This document shows, one piece after another, positions 10,576 to 21,639 of a stretch of 64,000 nucleotides of DNA. Each line of letters begins with the position of its first letter. Positions within the stretch are counted from its first letter, which is position 1. The notes under the pieces are model-generated. The model searched no databases. It worked only from the letters and a program-made list of their open reading frames with translations, and was not told where the DNA came from. The DNA is from Ctena decussata (lineage: Eukaryota; Mollusca; Bivalvia; Lucinida; Lucinidae): positions 30,649,899-30,713,898 of the forward strand of contig OZ022512.1 in the NCBI GenBank assembly GCA_963989385.1, read 5' to 3'. A program made the position numbers and the translations under genes.

Positions 10576-10727
10576 AAATACTGCAAGAACAAAAATCAGA
10601 GTCTTGGTTTTATCGAGACTCTTCAAATTTGCATTTGCTCCCTTCCACCTCTACAAACTCTGGCTTAAGCGGTTGTCGATTTTCAAAGTTATCAGCACGG
10701 GTCCAATGATCCCAAAAGAAAAATAAA

Positions 10728-11723
10728 TGTAGTAGGGTGAGCTTTTGACTAAAGCTACTACTTGTTAAAATTCGTTCTTGTTTACGCAAGGGACACAACT
10801 ATTTGTATACCATTATGTCCAATTCAAATTAAATCAGAAAGACGGATATTGGAAGTAATTTGATAACTAATGAAATGAAAATTGGCTTCATTGATATTTT
10901 CTATTCATTTGAAAGTAAATTTATACATTTCAGCTAATGAAAAACTTTGATTTACTTAGATAAGTGGCTTTAGTGTTCAGATAGATATAACACTTTGTTA
11001 TAAAATTCTGTTTACACATAAGCTGTTCAATTACACAGTTGTGACGGTTTCCTCGACGTTCGTACATCCAAAGGACGTACGGTTAGATTTCGATAGTCGC
11101 AGGTAACTGCGATTGTCTCCCCCTCATAATGGTCGGTACTTAGGTACTGTAGTGGTCGGTACTTAGGTACTGAAAATGTAATTTCCCTTCTTTTGGTTTA
11201 TTTTTTTTATATTTTTTCTAAATTGACCCTTCTGAGAAGGAGATTTCTTTGGGTTCATCTCATATTTTCATCCAGCTGATATTAATTTAATTCTCTTTAA
11301 CTTAGTTAAACTTTCATTTAAAATGAAACTGTAATTTTCTCAATACAACACTGTTCATTTTTGCCATTATTCATATTGAAATTACCTTGTAAATAAATTC
11401 TCAGAATATAATATTAAAAACCAAATTATTCTTTAGTTTCACTGTGCAGATACAGACTTATATCCAGTGATCGAACCTACCACTATACGACTCACGGGAG
11501 TGCCATCGGTATACACCCAGGGGTAAAGGTATTACCGTAAGCACTCTAGGAGGCATATGTTATGGTGTCTGTCTGTCAGTCTATAGGTTTAGCTATGTGA
11601 CATACACACTTAAAGTCAAAATCCACTATACGATCAATTGTTCATTTTCATACAAAGTTAGTATTGTGCAGATGTATGGACACATGCCGTCGTTACATCC
11701 ATTTTATTATCGCCCCTACCACA
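10728..11723 (+). repeat. 5' LTR
   Basis: 996 bp, TG...CA. Contains a TATA-like TTATAAAA at 10998-11005 and an AATAAA at 11394-11399. It also has a duplicated ~22-bp segment around GGTCGGTACTTAGGTACTG (about 11130-11172) and a near-palindrome TCGCAGGTAACTGCGA near 11096. Confidence 0.93.
10998..11005 (+). promoter_or_regulatory. TATA-like box in the 5' LTR
   Basis: TTATAAAA sits in the first third of the LTR, about 390 bp before the AATAAA. That is compatible with a U3/R boundary between them. The position is inferred from motif order only. Confidence 0.4.
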
Positions 11724-11731
11724 TTGTTGCC

Positions 11732-11749
11732 TGGTGACCAGGATATAAG
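11732..11749 (+). other. candidate primer-binding site
   Basis: TGGTGACCAGGATATAAG lies 8 bp downstream of the 5' LTR. It would pair with a tRNA 3' end reading ...TCCTGGTCACCA. Which tRNA this is was not determined. Confidence 0.5.
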
Positions 11750-12262
11750 TTCTTGTGTCTGTACAGCTGTTTTTAAAACGAAATAATTTTGAAAGGATAA
11801 ATAGTTATTTAAATTTAGTTAAAGCAAATATGGATAGTTAAACTTGACTTAAAGTAGATCTTGTATTGTGTAATATAACACTTGAAACAAAGTGAGTTTA
11901 TGTCAAATGAAGAGACATGTTAATGTTGGATTAGAATTTAATAGAACGAATACATTAAGAGGTTAGAACTGAATAAAGAAATGTCACTGACATAATATTC
12001 AAGAATAAATCAGAATGTAAATTAATTAAAAAATCAGACTTTCTGAAATAGAATTGAATTAATCAGAATTAAACTAATAAATCAGACTTTCTGAAATAGA
12101 AGAATAGAATTAAACTGAATATTTTCAGTAAAATGACTTAGGGTTTACACTGCTCTAAATAAAGAGAAATGAATTAATATTGCAGCTTCGAGCTACATTT
12201 TACACTGTGATATAGTTAGTACATCCCTTGAATAAAGAGAAATAAATTAATATGGTAGCAAT

Positions 12263-13996
12263 ATGGCAACTACATACAGTGACATTAGATATCAATATGC
12301 CATGGACAGAGTAAATAGCCATGGCTTACATTCATACCATACCCCACCTACTTACACAAGGGGTGGAGACTACATACATGAATCCCCATGCAGACCTGTT
12401 GGTAACAACAATTCACATTATAACTACAATACCCCACCTACTTATATCAGGGGTGAAGATCATGTACATGCTACCCCATACAAATATGTTGGCTACAGTA
12501 CAGATTTATACCCTGAATACTCTGAGGGGTACTCAAGAATTCAGAATATGCATACACAGACTACAGAGACAAATAGTTCACATTGCCATAATACTAGTGC
12601 AAATAGAATGCATGCAACGTTACAGGCAAGTCAATATGACTCACAATGCCACATGCATGTTCATGGACATTATGTCAACCCCAGTTATACGTATCGACAT
12701 ATGGGGCATACACATGAACAAAACAACAGATCATTGCATTTTATGCAAAAAGACAATTCCATTTACATGCCAACAGAAACAAACAGAATATGTGAACCAG
12801 ACTTATTCAATGGTAGTTCACAATTAGAATGGCTTGGCTACCTGAAATACTTTGAAACCATTTCTGAAATGAATCAATGGTCAGAATCTCAGATGGCAAA
12901 AGTACTTGCAAGTAAACTTAGAGGTGAAGCACAGAAGATATTAAACACTCTGACATACCATCAATTCACAAGTTTCAGTACTTTAAAAGAGATCATATCA
13001 GAAGCTTTTCACTCCAAAGACACACAGCTGAGAGATCAGTTGATCTCCAGGTTTCACAGCTGCCAACAACTGCAGTCACAAACATTTAGCAGTTATGCAA
13101 ATGACTTGCAGGCACTTGCAAGAGAAGCATTCATACTTAGCCCAGTTTCTGAGGTAAATAAGATAGTGTTGGATCAGTTCATTATAGGTTTATTTGATCC
13201 TGAAATAAAACACTACTTGACACATTGTGCACCCAGATCAGTTGAAGAGGCAATTTGTTTGGCAGAAGACTACACTGCCATGAAAATGCTTGAAAAGGAA
13301 ACTGAAATAAATGTAAACCCACACAATGACACTGCACAATCAGTACATATAGAGGCTAGCCTCAAACATTTACAGAAACTGTGCAATGTACTACAAGGAG
13401 AGCACAAAACAAATACACAGCCATTACCCAGTCGTAACAGATATTGTCCTTACAGTAGAAGCAACGCTTCCATGAATCAAACTCATGCCATGAAATTAAG
13501 GCACAATACAAAGCCTTCTTATAAGGACTATGATAATATAACAGTGACAACTCAAATTAATGTAACTGAAATAAACAGTTTACCAGAGGAAGCAATTACA
13601 AATTGCACAAACAGTTACCATGATTTAAATCAAAATCAAAATTCAGTTCGGCTTAGCACTGAGCTAGATGATGTAGATATCTGTCTAAATAAAAATTCAG
13701 TTAGGCTAAGATCTGAGTTAGAAGATACAATTGAGAATGAAGAAGTAAAAGCAAAAGGGCTGATTTTGCGGCCGGAAGGTCAGCCCTGGGCTTTGAGAAC
13801 TCAGAAAGGCCACGTAGTGACACAAACAACCTCATATGTAGAGATAACATATCAGATGGAAACTCTGAACAGGAAATTGTCACATTATCTTTTACATCTG
13901 AATTCTTGTGTAACATTACAGAGAGAAATGATAAACACAAATTATACACTTACTTTGTCACTGTGGACACAAGAGCAGATAGCAGTGAGAAACTGA
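12263..13996 (+). CDS. Gag-like protein of the LTR retrotransposon
   Basis: 577 residues from ATG 12263 (A at -3, G at +4). An out-of-frame ATG at 12252 lies just upstream. The N-terminal 170 residues are rich in Tyr, His and Asn and contain two copies of a TPPTY-x-RG-x-D/H unit (about 28-43 and 58-76). Residues about 178-340 form a capsid-like helical domain of the Retrotrans_gag kind: LFNGSSQLEWLGYLKYFE, then SKLRGEAQKIL, and LFDPEIKHYL...SVEEAICLAEDY near the end. The C-terminal part is Asn/Thr-rich, has a repeated NSVRL-x-x-ELxD motif, and shows no CCHC zinc knuckle or protease motif. Gag would build the particle that packages the element's RNA. Absence of a knuckle means RNA binding, if present, uses another region. 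The frame is intact. Confidence 0.85.
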   Translation: MATTYSDIRYQYAMDRVNSHGLHSYHTPPTYTRGGDYIHESPCRPVGNNNSHYNYNTPPTYIRGEDHVHATPYKYVGYSTDLYPEYSEGYSRIQNMHTQTTETNSSHCHNTSANRMHATLQASQYDSQCHMHVHGHYVNPSYTYRHMGHTHEQNNRSLHFMQKDNSIYMPTETNRICEPDLFNGSSQLEWLGYLKYFETISEMNQWSESQMAKVLASKLRGEAQKILNTLTYHQFTSFSTLKEIISEAFHSKDTQLRDQLISRFHSCQQLQSQTFSSYANDLQALAREAFILSPVSEVNKIVLDQFIIGLFDPEIKHYLTHCAPRSVEEAICLAEDYTAMKMLEKETEINVNPHNDTAQSVHIEASLKHLQKLCNVLQGEHKTNTQPLPSRNRYCPYSRSNASMNQTHAMKLRHNTKPSYKDYDNITVTTQINVTEINSLPEEAITNCTNSYHDLNQNQNSVRLSTELDDVDICLNKNSVRLRSELEDTIENEEVKAKGLILRPEGQPWALRTQKGHVVTQTTSYVEITYQMETLNRKLSHYLLHLNSCVTLQREMINTNYTLTLSLWTQEQIAVRN

Positions 13997-14736
13997 GTGC
14001 AAAGAAGTCAAGGTGTAGCACCCACTCTTTTATTGTGTTTTGTTTATTTGGGACAGTGAAAAAGATTCGAACATGTGACAACTCTCTGTGTGATTATAAA
14101 CCTGATTAGATTTACCAGTTAATGTTATCATTGATAAGTGCTGATGTACATACAGTAAGACTTAAATGTTTCTATGTAAAACAATATCAACCAAGTAAAA
14201 ATTATCAAAACCATATTTTTGCTTGAAAATAGTCAGTGATTAAGGCACTAAGATCAGCATAAAAATATTAGCTGGAGAATGCTAGAAAGTTGAGGGCATT
14301 AAATTCTTATAAGCTCATGATGCACTGAGCTACAGTTACTTTCAGATTTGCTTTTGCAAATGGTACAACATGACACTGTACATTACTTTGATGCTAACTA
14401 TGCTCAACATACCATTATGCTAAAGAAGCAGTTGCTTTACGAAAGATGTTAAATGGTATTTAAAGAAGCAGATGTTAAATGGTATTGATCAGAAGACGAT
14501 TTGAGTATGGTACCCACTATCTGCCACTGATGTTAACAAATGCTACGGAAGACTACCCAGCCAGATGTGATAGATGATGGGTGAAGACCAAGAGGAAAGA
14601 AGAACATTGAAATACCTGATTTTGAACTTTTGAATTTTATCATATTATTGGAAGTTTTTGTAAATCAGCTGGCATTTTCAAGTTTATTTTTCCTTAAAAA
14701 ATATAAACATATTTTTTATCAGAAAGAAGGGACGAA
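13997..14736 (+). other. non-coding interior of the LTR element (no pol)
   Basis: 740 bp between gag and the 3' LTR. No protease DTG/DSG, RT YXDD-type or integrase HHCC/DDE motif is visible in any frame. It ends in the purine-rich tract that probably primes plus-strand synthesis. Confidence 0.8.
14720..14736 (+). other. polypurine tract
   Basis: CAGAAAGAAGGGACGAA immediately precedes the TGTAG start of the 3' LTR, the expected position of the plus-strand primer. Confidence 0.65.
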
Positions 14737-15729
14737 TGTAGTAGGGTGAGCTTTTGACTAAAGCTACTACTTGTTAAAATTCGTTCTTGTTTACGCAAGG
14801 GACACAACTATTTGTATACCATTATGTCCAATTCAAATTAAATCAGAAAGACGGATATTGGAAGTAATTTGATAACTAATGAAATGAAAATTGGCTTCAT
14901 TGATATTTTCTGTTCATTTGAAAGTAAATTTATACATTTCAGCTAATGAAAAACTTTGATTTACTTAGATAAGTGGCTTTAGTGTTCAGATAGATATAAC
15001 ACTTTGTTATAAAATTCTGTTTACACATAAGCTGTTCAATTACACAGTTTTGACGGTCTCCTCGACGTTCGTACATCCAAAGGACGTACGTTTAGATTTC
15101 GATAGTCGCAGTTAACTGCGATTGTCTCCCCCTCATAATGGTCGGTACTTAGGTACTGTAGTGGTCGGTACTTAGGTACTGAAAATGTAATTTCCCTTCT
15201 TTTGGTTTATTTGTTTATATTTACTAAATTGACCCTTCTGAAAAGGAGACTACTTTGGGTTCATCTCATATTTTCATCCAGCTGATATTAATTTAATTCT
15301 CTTTAACTTAGTTAAACTTTCATTTTAAATGAAACTGTATTTTTCTCAATACAACACTGTTCATTTTTGCCATTATTCATATTGAAATTACCTTGTAAAT
15401 AAATTCTCAGAATATAATATTAAAAACCAAATTATTCTTTAGTTTCACTGTGCAGATACAGACTTATATCCAGTGATCGAACCTACCACTATACGACTCA
15501 CGGGAGTGCCATCGGTATACACCCAGGGGTAAAGGTATTACCGTAAGCACTCTAGGAGGCATATGTTATGGTGTCTGTCTGTCAGTCTATAGGTTTAGCT
15601 ATGTGACATACACACTTAAAGTCAAAATCCACTATACGATCAATTGTTCATTTTCATACAAAGTTAGTATTGTGCAGATGTATGGACACATGTCGTCGTT
15701 ACATCCATTTTATTATCGCCCCTACCACA
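14737..15729 (+). repeat. 3' LTR
   Basis: 993 bp, TG...CA, nearly identical to 10728-11723. In this copy the near-palindrome is exact: TCGCAGTTAACTGCGA. A one-base variant sits in the 5' LTR. Confidence 0.93.
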
Positions 15730-15733
15730 TAAA

Positions 15734-16320
15734 TAAAAACTTTGTTTTAAATAGAAGACAATTGAAAACCAGATTTACCTAATTGTCAAAATCTAAATTG
15801 AAGTGGTGGGAAGGTTATACTTTTTGACATATTAAAGAATTATGACGTATATCTCAGCATACGTGAGTAACGGAGAGTGATCGTAAGATCTGACAGTGCA
15901 CTGAAGATTAGCTTAGAGATTCTCATTGTTCAATGGTCCATACATACGAGGTGTTCTCCTATTTTGGTGATATCAGTATTTCGATCTGGTGATATCAAAA
16001 ATTTTGTTTGATGAAATTACTAATTCTGTTTCGTGATATCACTTATCATTTTTGATATTTTATAATGCTTTTTATGCACTCTCTAACAAGTTTTATGATA
16101 TCTCGAATTCTGTTAATATAACAAAATTGAGTTTGTAAAATAAAAATCAGTTTGAATCTGTGATGTCACATTCGAACAGTCGAAATAGTAATAACTTAGC
16201 ATCAAATTAGTGACATCACAAAACAGAATTAGTGATCACAAAATAGGATTGTTAACTTGTTATATCATTAATTCGATATTTTGAGCTCACTAATTGATCG
16301 CTAATTTGATTTTGTGATAT
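15734..16320. repeat. TGATATCAC-rich degenerate repeat region, left part
   Basis: From about 15960 the sequence is dense in phrases like TTTTGTGATATCA and its complement, with AATTAGTGATATC variants. The same texture resumes at 19232-19600 beyond the LINE insertion, so the LINE split one AT-rich, low-complexity repeat field. Confidence 0.6.
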
Positions 16321-19231
16321 CAAGTACAACAAGTACAAAATGGTTTATTAGAACTAAACACCAAACAGTGTTTCTCGTCCTCATACCAAGCAACAAGCAC
16401 GAGAAGAGCATGACAAATACAAACGTATATACAAAATACATATGCAAAACATACAAATATGACATGACATTATTACAATGAGATATAAGGTTAAGCAACC
16501 TGAAGGTCTGAAATTCCCGAAGTATTTTTGCAGTTACACCAAAGCAGAGAGATGCCTTGGTGTAACCGTAAAGACACTTCAGAAAAGGAATGCGTCAATA
16601 ATTCTAAACGTTAACAATATTTAATAGCAATTTTTCTGCTATATAGTGATTTACATGTACATTATAGAAGAGATTTTCTGTGTTCAAAAGCCAGATACAC
16701 ATATTTAGCAAGATTTAAGACAGTACGGCTACGAGATTCAGTCAGTAGCTGTACGAATTTGGTGACTGATGGCCATCTGCAATAATACGCAGGTAAGCAT
16801 GCTGTTCGCAGTGCTCTAAAAGCAGGACAGACAAGTAAGAAATGAAATTCGCTTTCTATCATATTCATATTACAAAACTGACATAACCTCATATTTCGCT
16901 CTATATTACGATATCTACCTTCCTCTATCATTAACTTATGTGCTGAACATCTTAAGCGTGAAAGAGCTACCCTGTGCTTATTATTCAGCACGCAAGATAA
17001 ATATTTTTCACAACAAAATTGAGTTTTCACTGTTTTATATGTAGATAGTTTAGAGGAATTATTTACATAACTATACCAATTTTGTATATATTGATCATAT
17101 AACCTTTGTATAACTAGCTGTAATTGTAAATTAGTAATACTTTGACTATTCCATAAGTATGCAAAACCAAGATCACATAAGAGATTTTTAACTTGACCAA
17201 CCCATGGTAGGATGCCATTGAAATTTCGATTATTATTTCTTTCATTTTCCTCTTCTAACATTTCAAATTCTATTTTATAAATTTTATTTAACAAGGTATT
17301 TGGACTAGATAAAATTTTCATCCAATATTTTAATATTCGTTCTTTTCTCTTAACAATCAGGGGAACTCTACCAAATTCCCCATACACTGCATTATTACAG
17401 GTCTGAGAACGAACACCAAGGAGTTGTTTAAGAAACTTGACATGTACCTTCTCTATGTCCACACTATCATGAAAACCCCATATTTCGCATGCATACATCA
17501 GGATGGGCAGAATCATAGAATCAAATAATTTAACTTTATCCTCAATATGTAAATAGGTACAATCAAACAGACTGTTTAAAGTAAAAAGTGCTCTACTCGC
17601 TTGTTCTGCCAAGTGCTTCTGAGATTGATAAAATTTACCATTGCTAGATAAAGTAACACCTAAATAGGTAAACTTTTTGACCATTTCTAATTTGATATTA
17701 TTATAATAAAAATCCACATTTTCTAAACGTACTCCATTCTTGAAAACCATAACTTTTGATTTATCTGTGTTTACTGTCACATTCCACTTAGAACAATATA
17801 GATAAAGTTTATCTAAAAGGTTTTGCAATCCCTGACTGGTCTCTGATAAAAGAAGAGTATCATCGGCGAAAAGCAACAAAAATATTTGTATATTATCTGT
17901 TGTCAGTAATTCTTCGTTATTTGAACTACCCTGTAGAAAGTCAGCTAGATCATTTATAAACAAAATGAACAAGAGCGGGGAGAGTGGTTCCCCCTGTTTT
18001 ACACCGACATGACTTTCGAAGCAATTTGAAAGAGAGCCAAGACCCCTTACACATACCTTAACAGTATTATATAATGATTGTAAAGTCTTAACAAATTTAC
18101 ACGATATACCCATTCGTAACAACTTAAACCATATTCCGTTCCGATACACCAAATCGAAAGCTTTTCGAAAATCCACGAATGTGGAGTAAATCTTTCTATT
18201 TTCATTCAAAAATTTTCTGACGACGGAAAGGAGAATAAAAATACAATCCACTGTACTTTTTTGAGCCCTAAACCCAAATTGACTGTCAGATATCTGAACA
18301 TTGTCTTCGCACCAAGTTCTTAAACGATCATCTAATATATGCGAGTATATTTTCGATAGAATACTTGTTAAAGTGATACCACGATAATTGTTCACATCAG
18401 ACTTATCTCCCTTTTTTGGTACCGGCAAAATGATGCCCTTCGTCCAACTTTCAGGATGCATATGATTATCAAATAGATGATTAAAAAGTGTTGCAAGCAA
18501 AGGACACAAAATATCCGAGGAATCTATAAATAATTCAGGAGGAAGTAGATCTACTCCGGGGCTCTTATTGCGCTTAAGTTTGGAAATGGCTTTATGCACA
18601 TCCTGAGAAGTTATCACTGCATCCAGTGATTCCGTATCTATTTGCGTCGGAATGTTAAAATTTGGGTCAATGCCAAGCTGATTAATTATTTCTTCGACAT
18701 AATTTATATTAAAATTATCGATATTGGAATAAATATCTTTAAAGTGCTCAAAAAACTCGTCCGTTGAGATGCCACTCGATGAGGGGCTGTCTCCTTTAAT
18801 ACGCTTAATTTCTGACCAAAATAGCCTAGGATTGTTTATAGCTAAATTATGAATGTAAGCTTGTTTTTGTTTGTTATATGCCATTTTAGCTTTACGTTTA
18901 ACCGAACAATACTTTCTCCGTGCACTAATAAGTCGGTCATGTGCCTCTAGCGTTTTTTGCCTACGATACACTTTATTCGCAAATTTGAACTCCGACCTAG
19001 CCGCTTCACAGTCATGATTAAACCATGGACTGTTATACTTACGCAATGGCTTGCTTTTTGCAGACTGTCTGCGCTTCGCTACCCCGAATACTTTAAATGC
19101 AGTACTATACAGTGTGTGCGCAAAAGAATCAACTTCACTATCGATCGTTGAGCTATCTTGCCGAATATTTTCAACATTTTTTTTCGGTATTAGGATGTCG
19201 GGTTTTTAATACATCGATTTGCGAATCCTAT
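16321..19231 (-). mobile_element. 5'-truncated LINE insertion with 12-bp target duplication
   Basis: The 3' end on the minus strand is AATAAACC..., then a short-unit tail TTGTACTTGTTGTACTTG ending at 16321. The 5' end is truncated near 19231, within ORF2. Both sides carry ATTTTGTGATAT (16309-16320 and 19232-19243), the likely target-site duplication, though the surrounding region is rich in this word. The 3'UTR contains a hairpin, TTACACCAA...TTGGTGTAA, at 16533-16564. Confidence 0.85.
16662..19195 (-). pseudogene. LINE ORF2, truncated: reverse transcriptase plus C-terminal Cys/His domain
   Basis: About 840 codons are open on the minus strand, from about 19195 to the stop at 16662. The first ATG-like start at 19046 is not a true start, because the reading frame continues upstream until an in-frame TAA near 19210. 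RT motifs are all present: PGVDLLPPELF, KGIILPVPKKGDK, QFGFRAQKST, motif A FVDFRKAFDLVY, motif B GVKQGEPLSPLLFILF, catalytic LLFADDT, and FTYLGVTLSSNG. A C-terminal CxxC...ESEFHFLLVC motif follows. The endonuclease domain is lost by 5' truncation, typical of LINE integration. It is clearly related to the ORF2 at 26733-30182 and may encode a catalytically intact RT core, but as a truncated copy it is not mobile by itself. Confidence 0.9.
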
Positions 19232-19625
19232 ATTTTGTGATATGACAGGATCAATTTAACGGTATTACTTATTATTCATGATTATATCTTGATATCATTA
19301 ACTCTTTTTGAGAAATCACTTCTTAACTTTGACTTTGTGATATCATAACAATTATGAAAGATTAGAGATGCCATAGAGAGGAAAGAGGGGGGGGGGGTAA
19401 TAAATTGTCTTTTGTGATATCGCAAAATAGATTAACTGAAGGCACAAAACATTTATGATTTTCCGGTCATCACACAACATTGATATTCTGACATCACTAA
19501 TTTATGATACCGCAAAGTTTATCATGATGTCACCAAAAACGGCGATTCGAACAAAACACAATTGAATTCATGATATCACAAAATCAAATATTTATCCATC
19601 AATGCCTAGCATCCCATTAAAAGGG
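19232..19625. repeat. TGATATCAC-rich region, right part
   Basis: Continues the degenerate GATATC-rich field that is interrupted by the LINE, with repeated TGTGATATC, GATATCACAAAAT and similar words up to about 19590. A short run of nine Gs is near 19390. Confidence 0.6.
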
Positions 19626-19630
19626 CATAA

Positions 19631-19697
19631 GCAAACGGCGCAAACCCAGATCAGACGCCACAGAATGCGGCGTCTGACCAGGATCTACACAGTTTGC
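19631..19697. repeat. compact palindromic repeat (GGCGTCTGA family), copy 1
   Basis: GCAAAC...CCAGATCAGACGCC pairs with GGCGTCTGACCAGG...GTTTGC around a loop of about 8 nt. Related palindromes are at 24009-24071, 31057-31120 and 56841-56901. Confidence 0.75.
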
Positions 19698-20851
19698 ACA
19701 AAAATTATAGCAATTTACATAAAAATAATCAAAAATAAATCAGCATCCCTAAAATGATAAATGAACCTCATTTCATTAGGATAGAAGAGTCCACTAGGTA
19801 TAAATGGGTTTTAAAAGTTATATCACAAAATATGGTATTTACTGTAAAAGGGCGCCTCATACATGGAGTGTTCGAAAAGCGAAGAACATGACCGGTCTAA
19901 GCAAGTTGGTCTCTGTCTTCGTTGATTGCATATCAGCAAATGAGCCACCTCATCTGACTCTCCAATCTTTGAATTCATTCTCAATATTATATGGATTGGA
20001 CCAAACGTTTTATGAAATGTTGAAGACGTAAATTTTGAGGTCTTCTTTTTTGCGGTTGAAGGGTTAAAATAAAACTAAGGGAGAAATACTATTGAGAAGG
20101 TGAAGGTTTGGTTTAAACAAGATTTTATTTAATCAATTACAACATAAGTACATCAATATACAGTTTTATACATTCCAGGATCTGGCTGTAAGCTAAAGCT
20201 TATAAATGCCATTTCCTGACATATCATCAACAAAATACAGCATTTGTGAATGAATGCTAACATTTATTTGTGATTTGTAGTGCATGTACATCTCGATAAA
20301 GAACTGTAAACACAAAGTGAATAATAGAGAAAAAAATAGATAACGGGAATGTATAACAGAATGATCGGAAATCATAAAAAGACAGAGAGAGAGAGAGAGA
20401 GAGAGAGCTGAAGGTTTCCATTCATATACCCATATTTATTGGTCTTTCTTAAGAATTTATTGTTGTTTAAATTAAAATATATTTGCTTTCGATTTCGATC
20501 ACTAAAAACACACCCACACACGCTTTTAAAAACAACACATTATGCCATATTCTAACGAAAAGATTAAACCCGTGATTAAACTACAGTATATGGAAGCATC
20601 GTACTTACAGAATTGTCAAAGAGCTGAAATCAGATTATCAATTCCTGACCTCTTTTTATGGGCTGCAAGTTAATACAAGATTAGTTAACAAGGAAGTAGA
20701 CTTATTAATGATAAAGTTTAGCTTTCTAAAAAGCTTGAAAGGATTAAACTACTATTTAGTTTCTAAAATGAACATGACTGTTTTTTCACCGATAAATTCG
20801 TCATGTTTGAACTCTAGATATGTGAGCTATATGTGTTACAGGGAAAGAAAT
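19698..20851. other. intergenic; small ORF of unknown nature and a GA microsatellite
   Basis: A 75-codon ORF at 19804-20031 (+) has a reasonably protein-like composition (for example HLTLQSLNSFSILYGLDQTF) but no recognised domain or splice context, so it is not called as a gene. A GA microsatellite occupies 20384-20407. Confidence 0.3.
20384..20407 (+). repeat. GA microsatellite
   Basis: About twelve GA dinucleotides. Confidence 0.9.
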
Positions 20852-21281
20852 GAGCCGCGACACGACAAAACCAACAATGTGGTTGTGCGCCAAGTGCAGA
20901 CTCAGATCAGCCTAGTATGCATCCACCCAGTTTGATCAGACTCTATGTTAGGTGCTCAAAGGGTAGCTAAGGGACTAGGCTTCCTCCATGCGTACATCCT
21001 TCCGCTGATTCAAGAAGGGCAGTTGTCAGTTACTGGCGAAAGTATGTGCACTTAGTACTGGTTAACCGCTTAGGAGGTCTAAGCCTGCCCAGGAATAGTG
21101 TGGTTAGGTTAACTGACCGTCCCGACATGACCTTAGTTGTTTACCGTGGACGTTAAACATCAAATCAACCAACCAACCATGCGTACAGCGAAGACTCTGA
21201 TCAGACTGGGCGGATGCCCAGGCTGATCTGAGTCTGCGCTGGGCACACAACCACATTGTTGGTTTTTTCGTGTCTCGGCTC
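20852..21281. mobile_element. foldback element, copy 2, interrupted by a SINE
   Basis: Starts GAGCCGCGACACGACAAAAC and ends with the near complement TTTTTTCGTGTCTCGGCTC. It has the same internal sub-hairpins as copy 1. The extra ~190 bp compared with the other two copies is a 5'-truncated SINE (about 20990-21178). Confidence 0.8.
20990..21178 (+). mobile_element. SINE family 1, 5'-truncated, nested in a foldback element
   Basis: Lacks the tRNA-like head but matches the body of the SINE at 62638-62871 in the opposite orientation, including GCACTTAGTACTGGTTAACC, CCTGCCCAGGAATAGTGTGG and TTAACTGACCGTCCCGACATG. It ends in a CAACCAACCAACCA tail. Confidence 0.8.
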
Positions 21282-21410
21282 AAATATTGATGTGTCCCGA
21301 CAGGCTGTTGAGTCTGATATTTCCCCTTGCTTAATTGGATTGATAGATTGTTAGACTCGTCCCCGCCCACGGATGAACAAACGAAATTTATCCATATTGA
21401 TCCTCGGAAC

Positions 21411-21545
21411 CCTATCCTTAGATCCACACTAGCCAAGTGGCCCGACCAGAGCTCGAACTGAGCGGGGCATCTCGCCTAAAGTAGTAACACTTGCCAACTG
21501 AGCTACCGAGCCACGCGGTCGACGTTTGACATATTCCCTCTCCCA
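21411..21545 (-). mobile_element. tRNA-derived SINE fragment (family 3)
   Basis: On the minus strand, GGCTCGGTAGCTCAGTTGG (A box-like) is followed by AGTTCGAGCTC (B box-like) at tRNA-like spacing. The flank GAGCC...GTTTGACA...TTC resembles the flank of the copy at 21845-22000. Not a functional tRNA gene, because the arms do not pair properly. Confidence 0.55.
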
Positions 21546-21639
21546 ATTTGAATGACAAAAGGTAGGAAAAAGTCGCGGCCCGACCGGAACCCAAGGCATC
21601 TAGTTTACATTAAAGTATTTTTTTTTCAACTGAGATAGG

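Larger units (their letters stand above)
10728..15729 (+). mobile_element. complete LTR retrotransposon carrying only gag (non-autonomous)
   Basis: Two direct LTRs (10728-11723 and 14737-15729) begin TGTAGTAGGG and end CCCTACCACA, and are flanked by a 4-bp target duplication TAAA (10724-10727 and 15730-15733). A primer-binding-site candidate TGGTGACCAGGA starts at 11732, 8 bp after the left LTR. A purine-rich tract, AGAAAGAAGGGACGAA, ends at 14736. The only long gene inside is a gag (12263-13996). The 740 bp between it and the right LTR are too short for protease, RT, RNase H and integrase, and show none of their motifs. The 4-bp duplication and gag type fit Ty3/Gypsy-like elements. LTRs differ at roughly 15 sites by eye, so the insertion is fairly recent and was presumably driven by enzymes supplied in trans. 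Confidence 0.92.

Noticed and set aside
12321..12827. 168-codon ORF overlapping gag in another frame
   Set aside because: Lies wholly inside the gag gene. Rich in Ile, His and Met as expected for a shifted reading of the Tyr/His-rich gag N-terminus. No independent support.
10728..15729. Endogenous retrovirus with env
   Set aside because: No pol or env sequence exists between the LTRs; only gag is present.
19044..19046. Start codon of the truncated LINE ORF2 at 19046
   Set aside because: The codon is TTG and homologous coding sequence continues upstream to about 19195, so it is an artefact of ORF calling.
19804..20031. Small protein gene
   Set aside because: Open for 75 codons, but no domain, no good start context and no splice or poly(A) signals. 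Lengths like this occur by chance in the window.
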